Source: Exiguobacterium alkaliphilum 12/1
GTDB lineage: Bacteria > Bacillota > Bacilli > Exiguobacteriales > Exiguobacteriaceae
Length of the DNA stretch: 64,000 nt
Direction of reading: 5' to 3'
NCBI RefSeq assembly: GCF_000714435.1
Contig: NZ_JJMW01000064.1
Location: forward strand, 82,316-146,315
Part shown: piece after piece, positions 9,455 through 18,357 of the stretch
Numbering within the stretch: the stretch's first letter is position 1
Layout: each line of letters starts with the position of its first letter
The notes under the pieces: generated by a model
The model's input: the letters and a program-made list of their open reading frames with translations, nothing else
Databases searched by the model: none
Told to the model about the DNA's origin: nothing
Translations under genes and position numbers: made by a program

Positions 9455-10690
9455 ATGCTCAAACGAATACAGTTGATGTTAGCAGACAGCGCTTGGTTCA
9501 TCCCGTTCTTGTACGGGTTCGGCGGCGTCGTGTTGACGTTTTTGACGCAATATTTTGGAGGGTTCTTCCGTGAGATTTTGCCGGAAGTGCTATATTTGGA
9601 GAAAGATTCAGCGGCGACCGTATTGTCCTCATCCTTCACGAGCCTGATGACGATGATGACGTTCAGTTTCTCGACGATTCTCGTCGTCCTCACGACGTAT
9701 TCGTCACAGTTCTCGCCACGGACGGTGAACAACTTCTTAACGAACGCTGCGGCGAAACATACGCTCGGCTTATTCATCCTGACGACCGTGTACGGCATCA
9801 CGAACTTGTTTTTGATTCGGACGGCAGATGATGACGCTGTGCTCGCCTCAGGTGTGAGCGTCCTCCTCGTCGTCGGGTCGATTTGGGCGTTCGTCAAATT
9901 TATTCAAACGATTAGCGTCTCCATTCAAGCCGAACGCCTCTTGTCGGCGCTACACCGGGAAGCACTCTCCGTCATCAAAAGTCAACAAGACGCGCTCGAA
10001 AAAGACGAAGTCCAAATCGTGCCGAAGCGCCCGGTCCATCCGTTCGAAGGGCATGCGGTGTATGCACCGCGTACCGGCTATGTCCAACTGTTCGCAAGCG
10101 AGAAACAAGAGTCGGATTCCTGTCATTTTGAATCGGTCGTGGCCGTCGGAGACTTCGTCGCCAAAGGGGACTTACTCGGTTATTGGAGTGAGGAGGTCGA
10201 CGCGGACATCGAACCGTTTCAAATCGGGGAAGTGCGGTCGTCGATTCAAGACCCGGCCTTCGCGATCGAGAAGCTGAGCGAGATTGCGCTAAAAGGAATT
10301 TCCCCGGGAATCAACGACCCGAACACGGCCATCCATGCCATCCATTACATCGGCGACATCTTACGGGAACTGAGTCGGATGCCTGAAGGCGACTTTCTGT
10401 TCTCGAACCGCTCATCGGATTGGCACGTCAAACGGAAAAGCCTTGAGACGACAATGTTCGAGGCGTTCGCCCCGATTAAAACGTATGCAAGCCATGATAT
10501 ATTCGTCATCGGCTCGGTATTTGAAGCAATCCGGATCGCCCGGCTCGAGGCGCATCCGTCCTCGTTCGAGGCATACGAGGGCATCCTAGGCTACTTTGAG
10601 GACGTCATTGATTGGGACGACTTGCAAGAACGAGAACGCGCCTTTTTAGAGAACAAATTGATGCAGGCGAAAAAGGTAAAGACAGCATAA
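9455..10690 (+). CDS. DUF2254 membrane protein
   Basis: A 411-residue integral membrane protein of the DUF2254 family, function unknown. Four hydrophobic segments occupy the N-terminal third, at about 15-33, 59-80, 107-121 and 128-150. The motif FSFSTILVVLTTYSSQFSPR is the family's most recognisable block. The rest is a soluble domain with KGISPGINDPNTA, also typical. GAGGTGACGAG precedes the ATG. It stands between two terminators and looks monocistronic. It is not part of the B. subtilis order here. Confidence 0.85.
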   Translation: MLKRIQLMLADSAWFIPFLYGFGGVVLTFLTQYFGGFFREILPEVLYLEKDSAATVLSSSFTSLMTMMTFSFSTILVVLTTYSSQFSPRTVNNFLTNAAAKHTLGLFILTTVYGITNLFLIRTADDDAVLASGVSVLLVVGSIWAFVKFIQTISVSIQAERLLSALHREALSVIKSQQDALEKDEVQIVPKRPVHPFEGHAVYAPRTGYVQLFASEKQESDSCHFESVVAVGDFVAKGDLLGYWSEEVDADIEPFQIGEVRSSIQDPAFAIEKLSEIALKGISPGINDPNTAIHAIHYIGDILRELSRMPEGDFLFSNRSSDWHVKRKSLETTMFEAFAPIKTYASHDIFVIGSVFEAIRIARLEAHPSSFEAYEGILGYFEDVIDWDDLQERERAFLENKLMQAKKVKTA

Positions 10691-10713
10691 AAGCGACCCG
10701 TGTGGTCGCTTTT
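10689..10713. terminator. Bidirectional terminator
   Basis: AAAAGCGACC / GGTCGCTTTT, with T tracts on both strands. It serves the DUF2254 gene and the convergent SDR gene. Confidence 0.88.
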
Positions 10714-10717
10714 CCAT

Positions 10718-11440
10718 TTAAGATAGGCTATAGCCGCCGTCAATCGTGATCGCTTGGCCGTTCACGTAGCTCGACAAGTCGGACAATAAGAACGTGACGA
10801 CCGGCGCGACTTCCTCGGGCTTGGCTGCGTTCCCCCGGAAATGATGCGACATCGCCTCGTGGAACTTCGCCTCGCCGCCATATAGCTTATGGCTGAGCGG
10901 TGTGTCGACGGGGCCGAAGCAGACGGCATTGAAGCGGACTTTTCCTTTCATGCGATGGGCGAACGTCTTCGTCAAGGCGATGAGTGCCGCTTTCGATGCG
11001 GCGTATGGCCCGAGCATCGGCGGAAATTTGACGTGCCCGACGATTGCCGCGTTATTGACGACGCTCGCCCCGTTCGTTAGCAACGGAACAGCCAGTTGGA
11101 TGAGCCGGTTCGCCGCGAGCAGATTCAACTCGAACACGTCGTCGAACGCTGACGAGGGCAGACGTTCCGGTGTCCCCGGCCGTCCGAACGTGGCGGCATT
11201 ATTGAATAGTCCGTCTAACGTGACGTCCATCGCTTTCAGTCGGTCCATCACCGCCTCGAGCTCTTCGTCTTTTGAAAGGTCGCACTTTATGAACGTGATG
11301 CGCGGCGAGGCGGCCTCGATGTCCGCACCGCGTCCCTCGTCTCGTCCGATGCCGTAAACGTCGTGCCCTTCCTCAGCTAACCGTAGCGTGACGGCCCGAC
11401 CGATGCCGCTCGTTGCCCCTGTGATGAGAAATGTACCCAT
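10718..11440 (-). CDS. SDR-family protein lacking the catalytic serine
   Basis: Short-chain dehydrogenase/reductase fold, 240 residues. The NAD(P)-binding TGATSGIG (7-14), the NNAA motif (LFNNAATFG) and the YxxxK pair Tyr146/Lys150 are present. The usual catalytic Ser about 13 residues before Tyr is absent: the aligned segment reads NNAAIVG, with Ala132/Ile133 there, and no Ser lies between 127 and 145. It may be a non-catalytic or altered SDR. GAGGGGAG supports the start at MGTFLIT. It is divergent from cls. Substrate unknown. Confidence 0.85.
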   Translation of the reverse strand: MGTFLITGATSGIGRAVTLRLAEEGHDVYGIGRDEGRGADIEAASPRITFIKCDLSKDEELEAVMDRLKAMDVTLDGLFNNAATFGRPGTPERLPSSAFDDVFELNLLAANRLIQLAVPLLTNGASVVNNAAIVGHVKFPPMLGPYAASKAALIALTKTFAHRMKGKVRFNAVCFGPVDTPLSHKLYGGEAKFHEAMSHHFRGNAAKPEEVAPVVTFLLSDLSSYVNGQAITIDGGYSLS

Positions 11441-11523
11441 AATTGATTCGCTCCCCTCTAAAAGATGTCGTTACGTTGTATAATTAATGATAATACATGA
11501 CAGAAACGGGGTCAGGTTATAAT

Positions 11524-13035
11524 ATGTTGCGACGCATACAAGTTCTTTTATCCCTCATTTTGCTCGCAGGGCTCATTGCCGTATTATCGTATTACTGGAG
11601 CTCACAAGTCATCGGCCTATTCTCGATTCTCGTCTTCTTGACGACGTTCAGCATCTTGCTCGTCATTTTGCTCGAAAACCGAAATCCGCAACGGACGCTC
11701 ATCTGGGCAATCGTGATGATCGGGTTTCCCGTCGTCGGCTTGTTCGCTTATTTCGTCTTCGGCCAAAACTATCGCCGCAAGCGCATGTTCAAAGAGAAGG
11801 CGATGCTCGATGAAGAGACGTACCTCGCTTACCGGCAAAAGGCGATGACGCACTCGCCATCGCTCATGTTCCCGCATGACGACTATGAGAAGCTCATGCA
11901 TTTGACGTCATCTTTAAACCAATTGCCGGTTTCGTCGAATACGTATACGCAAATCTTGACGAACGGGCAAGAGAAGTTCTCGAAGCTGTTGCCGGCGTTG
12001 CGTGGGGCGACACGGCATATCCATCTGGAGTATTATATTTTCCGGGAAGATCGTATTTCTCGGGAAATCCAACGCATCTTGATGGATAAGGCGCGCGCCG
12101 GGGTCGAGGTGCGGTTCTTATATGACGCCGTCGGCTCGATTCATACGAGCGGGGCCTTCTTTGATGAGTTGCGTCAGGCCGGCGTTCAGGTCAAAGCGTT
12201 CTTCCCCGTCGTCTTGCCGCTCGTCTCGAGCAAGACGAATTACCGGAACCACCGAAAGATTGTCGTCATCGATGGCACAGAAGCGTTCACAGGCGGTCTG
12301 AACGTCGGCGACGAATATCTGGGGGAGCATACGAAGTTCGGCTTTTGGCGGGACACCCACCTATACGTCAGGGGGGAAGGGGTGTCGGAGCTTCAGCTCA
12401 TCTTTCTCCAAGACTGGTATTATATGACGGGTGAGCGACTGTTCACACCGTTTTATCTCGAGCCGCTCGAGACGGTCCGGAGTGCAAGCGGGGGGGTTCA
12501 AATCGTGGCGAGCGGACCGGATGAGCCATATGAGACGATGAAGTCGATCTACTTCGCGTTGATTAACGCGGCGAAGAAGTCGGTTTATATCTCATCCCCG
12601 TACCTCATCCCGGACGAGGATATCATGAGCGCGCTCAAGACGGCCTCGCTATCAGGGGTCGATGTCCGAATCGTCTTGCCGAGTTATCCTGACCATAAGA
12701 TCGTCTTTTACGCGAGCCGCTCCTATTACGAGGAGTTGCTCAGCGCCGGCGTCAAAATTTATTTATACGAGGAAGGGTTCATGCATTCGAAAGTCATCGT
12801 CGTCGATGACGGGCTCGCGACGATTGGGACGGCGAACATGGACTTCCGCAGCTTCCATTTGAACTTCGAAGTGAACGCGCTCCTCTACAACACGAACTCG
12901 GTGCATCAACTGAAACAAGACTTATACAAAGACTTTGAAGGCTCACACGAATTGGATTTGGCCGTGTTCTCGGAACGTCCATTTCTCATCAAGTTAGTCG
13001 AGTCGTTGGCTCGAATGTTCTCACCACTATTATGA
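11524..13035 (+). CDS. cls: Cardiolipin synthase
   Basis: Phospholipase D superfamily enzyme that condenses two phosphatidylglycerol molecules into cardiolipin at the membrane. Two N-terminal membrane helices (about 5-25 and 30-54) precede a short PLDc_N region and two HKD motifs, NHRKIVVIDG and HSKVIVVDDG, each followed by the expected Gly/Asn residues (TGGLN, GTANMD). Length about 503 residues is normal. I prefer the ATG at MLRRIQ, which has GGGGTCAGG upstream; an in-frame ATG nine codons earlier lacks a site. It is followed after 12 bases by coiA. Confidence 0.93.
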   Translation: MLRRIQVLLSLILLAGLIAVLSYYWSSQVIGLFSILVFLTTFSILLVILLENRNPQRTLIWAIVMIGFPVVGLFAYFVFGQNYRRKRMFKEKAMLDEETYLAYRQKAMTHSPSLMFPHDDYEKLMHLTSSLNQLPVSSNTYTQILTNGQEKFSKLLPALRGATRHIHLEYYIFREDRISREIQRILMDKARAGVEVRFLYDAVGSIHTSGAFFDELRQAGVQVKAFFPVVLPLVSSKTNYRNHRKIVVIDGTEAFTGGLNVGDEYLGEHTKFGFWRDTHLYVRGEGVSELQLIFLQDWYYMTGERLFTPFYLEPLETVRSASGGVQIVASGPDEPYETMKSIYFALINAAKKSVYISSPYLIPDEDIMSALKTASLSGVDVRIVLPSYPDHKIVFYASRSYYEELLSAGVKIYLYEEGFMHSKVIVVDDGLATIGTANMDFRSFHLNFEVNALLYNTNSVHQLKQDLYKDFEGSHELDLAVFSERPFLIKLVESLARMFSPLL

Positions 13036-13047
13036 GGGGGAAACGTC

Positions 13048-14109
13048 ATGCGATTTGCGATCGGTCGGACAGGGGACTATGTCGATACCCGTTCATTGAA
13101 CCGGAAGCAACTTGAGACGTTTGCCCCTTTTTCGTGCCCGGATTGCCAAGGCCCGGTCCTGTTGAAGCAAGGAACAAAGCGACGGTTGCACTTCGCTCAC
13201 CGGCATGCGTGCGGGCGCGGGGAGTCGACGGGGCATCAACGGGACAAATGGGACGTCCGGCAATGGTTGCAACGGCGCGGCTATCACGTCGACCAAGAAG
13301 TTTTGCTCGACGGACGTCGGGCCGACCTCGTCGCGTCAAAGGGTGGGTCGTCGATCGTCATCGAGATTCAAGCCTCACCGCTCGATGTGGAGACGTACCA
13401 CGAACGGACCGCCCACTATGAGGCGCTAGGCCATCCGGTCGTCTGGTTGTCGAGCGGAGTCCGTCCTGACCCAATCCCTCGATTTACCCCGTGGATGCGT
13501 GCCGAGCTGGCGAGATGTCACGCCTTGTTCATTCCTGTCGATGGTTCGCTTTATCGCTTTGTCGGTTTTCCGACTTCACTCCGATATGGACAAGGCCGTT
13601 GGGTGAAAGTCGACGATTTGACAGTGTCACCGTTTGAACCGTTCTTTCGCTTCGACGCCCACGCGTGGGGCCAGCTCGTGCGCCGTCGTCGCATGACCCC
13701 GCCTTATCCGACGAAAGACTATCGCCGTCTCATATTGAATCGCTTGTACCCGCTCGGCGTGTTGCCGTCGCTGTTGCCGACGATGTGCTATTTGCCGATG
13801 CCAGTGTTTTGGGGCGTGCACATCCATCCGCTCGACTTTCAAGTCGTGCTGTACTTGAATCGCCGGATGCATCCGGCAGATTCAATCTCATGGAGTGTCG
13901 TGAAGACGTGTCGCCAGTTCGGGGTGACCCCGACGAGCGACTTTGTCCAAGCTTTTGAAGTACAATGGAAACAGCTCTTGAACGTATTTGACGTGCCATG
14001 CGAGGTGCGGCTCTGGACGGTCCCGAAGACGCTCGAGGACGCCCTTCAGTATGACCGTCGAATGTTTCAAGGGTTTCAGCGATTCATGGCGAAATCGTAT
14101 ATAACCTAA
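13048..14109 (+). CDS. coiA: Competence protein CoiA
   Basis: Cytoplasmic protein needed for DNA uptake and recombination in competent Firmicutes; nuclease-like. The 353 residues include an N-terminal Zn-ribbon-like CPDC (34-37) with a nearby HFAHRHACG cluster. A restriction-endonuclease-like core follows, with Asp in RRADLVAS and the E-x-Q of IVIEIQASPL. GAGGGGG precedes the ATG. The cluster spx-mecA-coiA-pepF is that of B. subtilis, interrupted here by the DUF2254 gene, SDR and cls. It suggests the competence machinery is retained. Confidence 0.9.
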   Translation: MRFAIGRTGDYVDTRSLNRKQLETFAPFSCPDCQGPVLLKQGTKRRLHFAHRHACGRGESTGHQRDKWDVRQWLQRRGYHVDQEVLLDGRRADLVASKGGSSIVIEIQASPLDVETYHERTAHYEALGHPVVWLSSGVRPDPIPRFTPWMRAELARCHALFIPVDGSLYRFVGFPTSLRYGQGRWVKVDDLTVSPFEPFFRFDAHAWGQLVRRRRMTPPYPTKDYRRLILNRLYPLGVLPSLLPTMCYLPMPVFWGVHIHPLDFQVVLYLNRRMHPADSISWSVVKTCRQFGVTPTSDFVQAFEVQWKQLLNVFDVPCEVRLWTVPKTLEDALQYDRRMFQGFQRFMAKSYIT

Positions 14110-14126
14110 GAAAAGGAAGTGGACAT

Positions 14127-15929
14127 ATGTCAGACGTACTTACACGACAACAAGTTCCGGTCGAGGAGACATGGAGCCTAGAGTCAATCTATGCCGATGA
14201 CCAAGCCTGGGAAGCCGATTTCGAGGCGCTCAAAGGAAACGTGCCGAACTTGATGGCATACAAAGGAAAGCTTGGTGAGGACGCGGAGACGCTATTCGCC
14301 GCGCTCAGCTTACGTGACGACTTATCACGCCAGCTTCATAAGCTCTATACATACGCGCACATGCGCTACGATGAGGACACGGCGAACAGCCATTATCAGG
14401 CGTTGAACGACCGCGCCGGATCACTCGCTGCCCAAGTGTCGGCCCAACTCGCTTTCATGACACCGGAGTTGCTCGCGATCGACGAGAGCCGTATCGAATC
14501 GTTCATGGCGCAACACGAAAAGCTGACGGTTTATCGTCACGCCTTCGACGAGTTGGCGCAAGAGCGGCCGCACGTGTTAACGGAAGCTGAAGAGTCGCTC
14601 CTCGCCCAGGCAGGCGACGTGCTCGGGCAATCGAGTTCTACGTTTGGGATGTTGAACAACGCCGATCTCAAGTTCCCGAAAGTGAAGAACGAAAAAGGGG
14701 AAGACGTCGAACTGACGCACGGCCGCTATATCACGTTCCTCGAGTCGAGCAACCGCGACGTCCGGGAGACGGCGTTCAAAGCGATGTACGGGACGTACAA
14801 ACAATATTTGAACACGTTCGCCTCGACGCTTTCAGGCAGCGTGAAAAAAGATAACTTCTACGCGACGGTCCGCAAGTTTGAAAGTGCCCGTCAGGCGGCC
14901 TTGCATCACAATGCGATCCCGGAGACGGTGTATGACGGACTCGTCGAGGCCGTGAACGAGCGGCTTGACTTGCTCCATCGCTACGTCGCACTGCGAAAAC
15001 GTGCCCTCGGCGTAGATGAACTTCATATGTATGACTTGTATACACCGCTCGTTCAAGACGTCGAGATGACCATCTCGTATGAAGAAGCGAAGCAATTGAT
15101 GGTCGACGGGTTGGCCCCACTCGGCGACGAGTACGTCCAAATCGTCAAAGACGGTCTTGATTCGCGTTGGGTCGATGTCCGTGAGACGCGTGGGAAGCGA
15201 AGTGGTGCCTACTCTTCTGGAGCGTACGACACACAGCCGTTCATCTTGATGAACTGGCAAGACAACGTCAACAACTTGTTCACGCTCGCCCATGAGTTCG
15301 GCCACTCGGTCCATAGCCACTATACGCGGGCGTCACAACCGTATCCGTATGGCGACTATTCGATTTTCGTCGCGGAAGTCGCGTCGACGACGAACGAGGC
15401 ACTGTTGAACGATCATTTGTTGAAGACACGGACGGATAAGGCGGAGCGGCTCTATCTTCTGAACAACCAGCTCGAGACGTTCCGCGGGACGTTGTTCCGG
15501 CAGACGATGTTCGCCGAGTTCGAACATTTGATTCACCGTGCGGCCCAAGACGGCGTCTCGCTCACACCTGAATACTTGAACGAGACGTATTTGGAGCTGA
15601 ACAAGCGGTACTTCGGAGAAGACATCGTCATCGATGAAGAAATCGCTTACGAATGGGCCCGTATCCCGCACTTCTATTACAACTATTACGTCTATCAGTA
15701 TGCGACGGGCATCTCGGCGTCGGCCGCTTTGTCACAACAGATCATGGAAGAAGGGGAGCCGGCCGTCCGCCGTTACATCGATCGCTTCCTGAAAGCAGGG
15801 TCGAGTGACTATCCGATTGAAGTATTGAAAGCAGCAGGCGTTGACATGACGACGAAAGCTCCGGTTCTCGCCGCGCTCGACCAGTTCGAAGCCGTCCTCG
15901 ATGAGATGGAGTCGCTCCTGTTCGCATAA
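14127..15929 (+). CDS. pepF: Oligoendopeptidase F
   Basis: Cytoplasmic M3-family zinc metallopeptidase that degrades oligopeptides, 600 residues. The zinc motif is LAHEFGHSVHSHY (HExxH) and the third ligand Glu lies in the following EVASTTNEALL segment. The N-terminal helical region (VEETWSLESIYADD) is typical. AAAAGGAAGTGG precedes the ATG, 17 bases after coiA, so the two are likely cotranscribed. No obvious terminator follows directly; the roxS terminator is the next strong one. Confidence 0.95.
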   Translation: MSDVLTRQQVPVEETWSLESIYADDQAWEADFEALKGNVPNLMAYKGKLGEDAETLFAALSLRDDLSRQLHKLYTYAHMRYDEDTANSHYQALNDRAGSLAAQVSAQLAFMTPELLAIDESRIESFMAQHEKLTVYRHAFDELAQERPHVLTEAEESLLAQAGDVLGQSSSTFGMLNNADLKFPKVKNEKGEDVELTHGRYITFLESSNRDVRETAFKAMYGTYKQYLNTFASTLSGSVKKDNFYATVRKFESARQAALHHNAIPETVYDGLVEAVNERLDLLHRYVALRKRALGVDELHMYDLYTPLVQDVEMTISYEEAKQLMVDGLAPLGDEYVQIVKDGLDSRWVDVRETRGKRSGAYSSGAYDTQPFILMNWQDNVNNLFTLAHEFGHSVHSHYTRASQPYPYGDYSIFVAEVASTTNEALLNDHLLKTRTDKAERLYLLNNQLETFRGTLFRQTMFAEFEHLIHRAAQDGVSLTPEYLNETYLELNKRYFGEDIVIDEEIAYEWARIPHFYYNYYVYQYATGISASAALSQQIMEEGEPAVRRYIDRFLKAGSSDYPIEVLKAAGVDMTTKAPVLAALDQFEAVLDEMESLLFA

Positions 15930-15950
15930 TCGTCACGACGCGTGAACATT

Positions 15951-15968
15951 ATGTGACATCATGCACAA
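15951..15968 (+). promoter_or_regulatory. Rex-like operator upstream of roxS
   Basis: ATGTGACATCATGCACAA is an 18-base imperfect palindrome matching TTGTGA-N6-TCACAA at 10 of 12 arm positions. It lies just upstream of the roxS -35. In B. subtilis roxS is known to be controlled by Rex and ResD, so this is a plausible redox operator. Binding is inferred. Confidence 0.55.
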
Positions 15969-15973
15969 ACAGC

Positions 15974-16002
15974 TTGTCAACCGAAAGGATGCTCGGTATA
16001 TT
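15974..16002 (+). promoter_or_regulatory. Promoter of roxS
   Basis: TTGTCA (15974-15979), 17-base spacer, TATATT (15997-16002), followed by TATAAG. The expected RNA start is around G16011. Confidence 0.7.
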
Positions 16003-16010
16003 ATAAGTGT

Positions 16011-16144
16011 GAAATCAATCACAAACCCCTTTATTGACCGTAAACTTTCTCCCATCTCGATGCCTTCCCCAGGTGTCGAGTCCGATGTCTCTTGTCCCCG
16101 CTTGAGACGTCAAAAGCCCACGGCTCCCCGGCCGTGGGCTTTTT
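16011..16144 (+). ncRNA. roxS: Regulatory small RNA RoxS (RsaE)
   Basis: A gene-sized interval with promoter, Rex-like site and strong terminator but no open frame. The predicted 5' end GAAATCAATCAC, then ACCCCTTTATTGACCGTAAA and CTTTCTCCCATC, closely matches my recollection of RsaE/RoxS (GAAATTAATCAC, CCCCTTTGTTTGACCGTGAA, TTTCTCCCATCCCC). The C-rich CCCCTTT and TCTCCC stretches are the known seed regions that pair with ribosome-binding sites of central-metabolism mRNAs. Location next to yjbH is also where B. subtilis roxS lies. Confidence 0.9.
16112..16144. terminator. Terminator of roxS, shared with the convergent yjbH gene
   Basis: AAAAGCCCACGG / CCGTGGGCTTTT with loop CTCCCCGG; T tracts on both strands. 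Confidence 0.92.
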
Positions 16145-16145
16145 G

Positions 16146-16925
16146 TTATCCTTGTTTTTTTGTCGCCCATGCTTCACCGCTACACCCTGGTACGGGGCGG
16201 CAACGCTGTTGGAGCGACAGTTTTTTCAGTTCTCGTTCGATGATTGGCTTGTCTAGCTCCAGAATGAACGCGAGCTCGGTGATTGTTGACGCGTCGTAGT
16301 GGCTGAGCACTTTCTCGACCGTCCAGTCCGTCTCTCGGTTCGGCACGTAGCCGAGCAGCTCGGCCATGACTGCCTGATAGACGTCGTACGGATAGACGCC
16401 TTCAATCTTGAGCGCTTCGTCGCGTGTGACGAACGTCAAGGCCGGTAACGACTCAATCTCCCAATCTTTCAAAATTTGATGATCGACGGCGAGTGCGCTG
16501 AGCAATTGGTTGGACTGGATATCCGCTGCCAACTCGTCGAGGTCGAGCCCGTACCCGGTGAACGACCGTGCAATCTCCCAAAGTTCCGTCTCATTCGCTT
16601 CGTTATTCAAAAAGATGTCGTTAATATGCAGATGACGTAAAAACCGCATCGCATGACGCTTCCCTTGCAATTCCATAGCCTTAATCATCGTGAGAAGGCG
16701 AACCTCTTCTTGACATCCGCCAACACAACTTGGAACTGTCGAGACCATCCGAAAACGAATCATATGTCCGTATTCGAGCTCGAGCTTTTTAATGAGTGTC
16801 ATCACATGAAGACCGTCCGGGTCCGATATGTCCACGAAATAGAATAACTCTAATGGTTTATATGTGACTTGAATAGGAGTTTCTTCCAGTGAACAGGATG
16901 ACTCATTACATTGTTCTAGTTCCAT
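16146..16925 (-). CDS. spxH: YjbH/SpxH-type ClpXP adaptor, CxxC lost
   Basis: DsbA-like thioredoxin-fold protein; in Bacillus and Staphylococcus YjbH presents Spx to ClpXP. The 259-residue product keeps the family core: KPLELFYFVD, later AMELQGKRHAMRFLRHL, ESLPALTF with cis-Pro, and GVYPYDVYQ. Where Bacillus homologues have a CPEC-type motif it reads DISDPDG (32-38), so the CxxC is absent. Cysteines remain at 6, 11, 67 and 71. GAGAGGAGG supports the start at MELEQC. It is convergent with roxS. Confidence 0.85.
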   Translation of the reverse strand: MELEQCNESSCSLEETPIQVTYKPLELFYFVDISDPDGLHVMTLIKKLELEYGHMIRFRMVSTVPSCVGGCQEEVRLLTMIKAMELQGKRHAMRFLRHLHINDIFLNNEANETELWEIARSFTGYGLDLDELAADIQSNQLLSALAVDHQILKDWEIESLPALTFVTRDEALKIEGVYPYDVYQAVMAELLGYVPNRETDWTVEKVLSHYDASTITELAFILELDKPIIERELKKLSLQQRCRPVPGCSGEAWATKKQG

Positions 16926-16983
16926 TGTGTCGCCTCCTCTCGTAAACAAAAATCAAATATATCGTATGCTCATTGTAGCAACG

Positions 16984-17018
16984 AAAAAAAAAGGTTGGCA
17001 ACGTATCTGCTCAACCTT
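16984..17018 (-). terminator. Terminator of the CYTH-domain gene
   Basis: On the minus strand AAGGTTG / CAACCTT followed by a run of T (nine or more), overlapping the stop codon. Confidence 0.85.
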
Positions 17019-17592
17019 CACTCCGGCTCATTTTTTCTTCCATGAATCGGACGATTTTATTTTTTGCTGGACGAAGCGGGATGTCGTGTCCGGCCAACAG
17101 CCGTTCAAAAGCGATGCGGCCCGCTGTCTCGTCGGTCACTTCAAATTCTATTTCATAATCCCGTTTCTCCAAATAATGACTTTCGTCAAGGACGAGCAGG
17201 CCATCTGGCGTCTCTTTTTCAGCCCGGCGCGTCTCGAGGCGACCGAGATGTTCGAGCGGTCCGGTCAAGTCAAACGAGGCGAGCGCGGCAAGCATTTGCT
17301 CATCGCGGATGATACCGTATTTGAACAAGTTCTCGGCTTCCTCTTCGGTGATGACCGCATGTGTCTCGAGCAGGCCGACATTGTGTGGTTGCTTCAACGT
17401 CAACACTTGTCCTTTTTTCGTTTCGCGGATCCGTAGCGCCGCGCCGTGTTTCTTAAGCTCAAACGTTGCCGTGTCGAAGTAGTCGTTCGCTTGCCACTTG
17501 ATGTGATCGGCGAGACGGTACTCGCTGAGAAGCGTCTCATATTCTTCTTTCGTCAGCATCGATTTAAATTCAATTTCCACTTCTTGGGTCAT
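17011..17592 (-). CDS. CYTH-domain protein (YjbK family)
   Basis: CYTH/triphosphate tunnel metalloenzyme fold, 193 residues, likely hydrolysing a triphosphate-containing substrate. It starts with the characteristic EIEFKSML (ExExK) motif. Basic and acidic tunnel residues follow in ALRIRETKKGQVLTLKQP, YEIEFEV and KNKIVRFME. The start at MTQEVEIEF is set by the motif and by ATGGAGCGAC upstream. In B. subtilis yjbK lies just before yjbM, as here, but yjbI and yjbJ are missing and the gene is divergent from relQ. Confidence 0.88.
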   Translation of the reverse strand: MTQEVEIEFKSMLTKEEYETLLSEYRLADHIKWQANDYFDTATFELKKHGAALRIRETKKGQVLTLKQPHNVGLLETHAVITEEEAENLFKYGIIRDEQMLAALASFDLTGPLEHLGRLETRRAEKETPDGLLVLDESHYLEKRDYEIEFEVTDETAGRIAFERLLAGHDIPLRPAKNKIVRFMEEKMSRSEG

Positions 17593-17700
17593 AAGTTGTC
17601 GCTCCATTCTATGAACAATTGTTGGTTTATGATACCATACTATCGGATACATACGGAAAAAAGCATGATTTTCCGAAACGAACGAAAGTGGTGACAGCCT

Positions 17701-18345
17701 ATGCAACCGATGGATTGGGATCAATTTTTAGTGCCTTACCAAATCGCAGTCGAAGAGCTGAAAGTGAAGTTTAAAGCGATTCGGAAGCAGTTCAACGCCC
17801 AAAATGACCATTCCCCGATTGAGTTCGTGACGGGACGGGTCAAACCGATGGGAAGTATCCTCGAGAAGGCGAAGCGAAAGCAAATTTCTTACGAAAACTT
17901 GGCGACCGAGATGCAAGATATCGCGGGTCTACGGATTATGTGCCAATTCGTCGATGACATCGTTCATGTCCTCGAGTTGCTCCATCATCGGACAGATTTC
18001 AAAATCGTCGAGGAACGAAACTACATCACACATCAAAAAGAGTCGGGCTACCGGTCTTACCATATCATCATCGAGTACCCGGTCCAGACGATTCACGGTG
18101 AATTCCCGACGCTCGTCGAAGTCCAAGTGCGGACGCTCGCGATGAACTTCTGGGCGACGATTGAACATTCACTTAACTATAAGTATGACGGGGATATGCC
18201 TAAAGAAGTGCAAGAACGGCTGCGCCGAGCGGCCGAGGCGGCCTTCTTGCTCGATGCCGAGATGAGTCAGCTCCGCGTCGAGATTCAAGACGCGCAGCAA
18301 GTGTTCCGCGACAAAGAAATGAACGTCCAGACGGACCAAGACTAG
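17701..18345 (+). CDS. relQ: Small alarmone synthetase RelQ (YjbM/SAS1)
   Basis: Cytoplasmic single-domain (p)ppGpp synthetase, 214 residues, that transfers pyrophosphate from ATP to GDP or GTP. The RelA/SpoT synthetase signature is complete: GRVKPMGSILEKAKRK, DIAGLRIMC, the G-loop YRSYH, EVQVRTLAMNFWA and EHSLNYKY. There is no hydrolase, TGS or ACT domain. The ATG has a modest GTGGTGA upstream; MDWDQF three codons later is an alternative. It begins a relQ-nadK-pseudouridine synthase run conserved with B. subtilis. Confidence 0.93.
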   Translation: MQPMDWDQFLVPYQIAVEELKVKFKAIRKQFNAQNDHSPIEFVTGRVKPMGSILEKAKRKQISYENLATEMQDIAGLRIMCQFVDDIVHVLELLHHRTDFKIVEERNYITHQKESGYRSYHIIIEYPVQTIHGEFPTLVEVQVRTLAMNFWATIEHSLNYKYDGDMPKEVQERLRRAAEAAFLLDAEMSQLRVEIQDAQQVFRDKEMNVQTDQD

Positions 18346-18357
18346 GGGGCATAGACC

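Noticed and set aside
16984..17018. T-rich stem considered as part of the yjbH promoter
   Set aside because: Orientation and the overlap with the CYTH gene stop codon fit a terminator for that gene.
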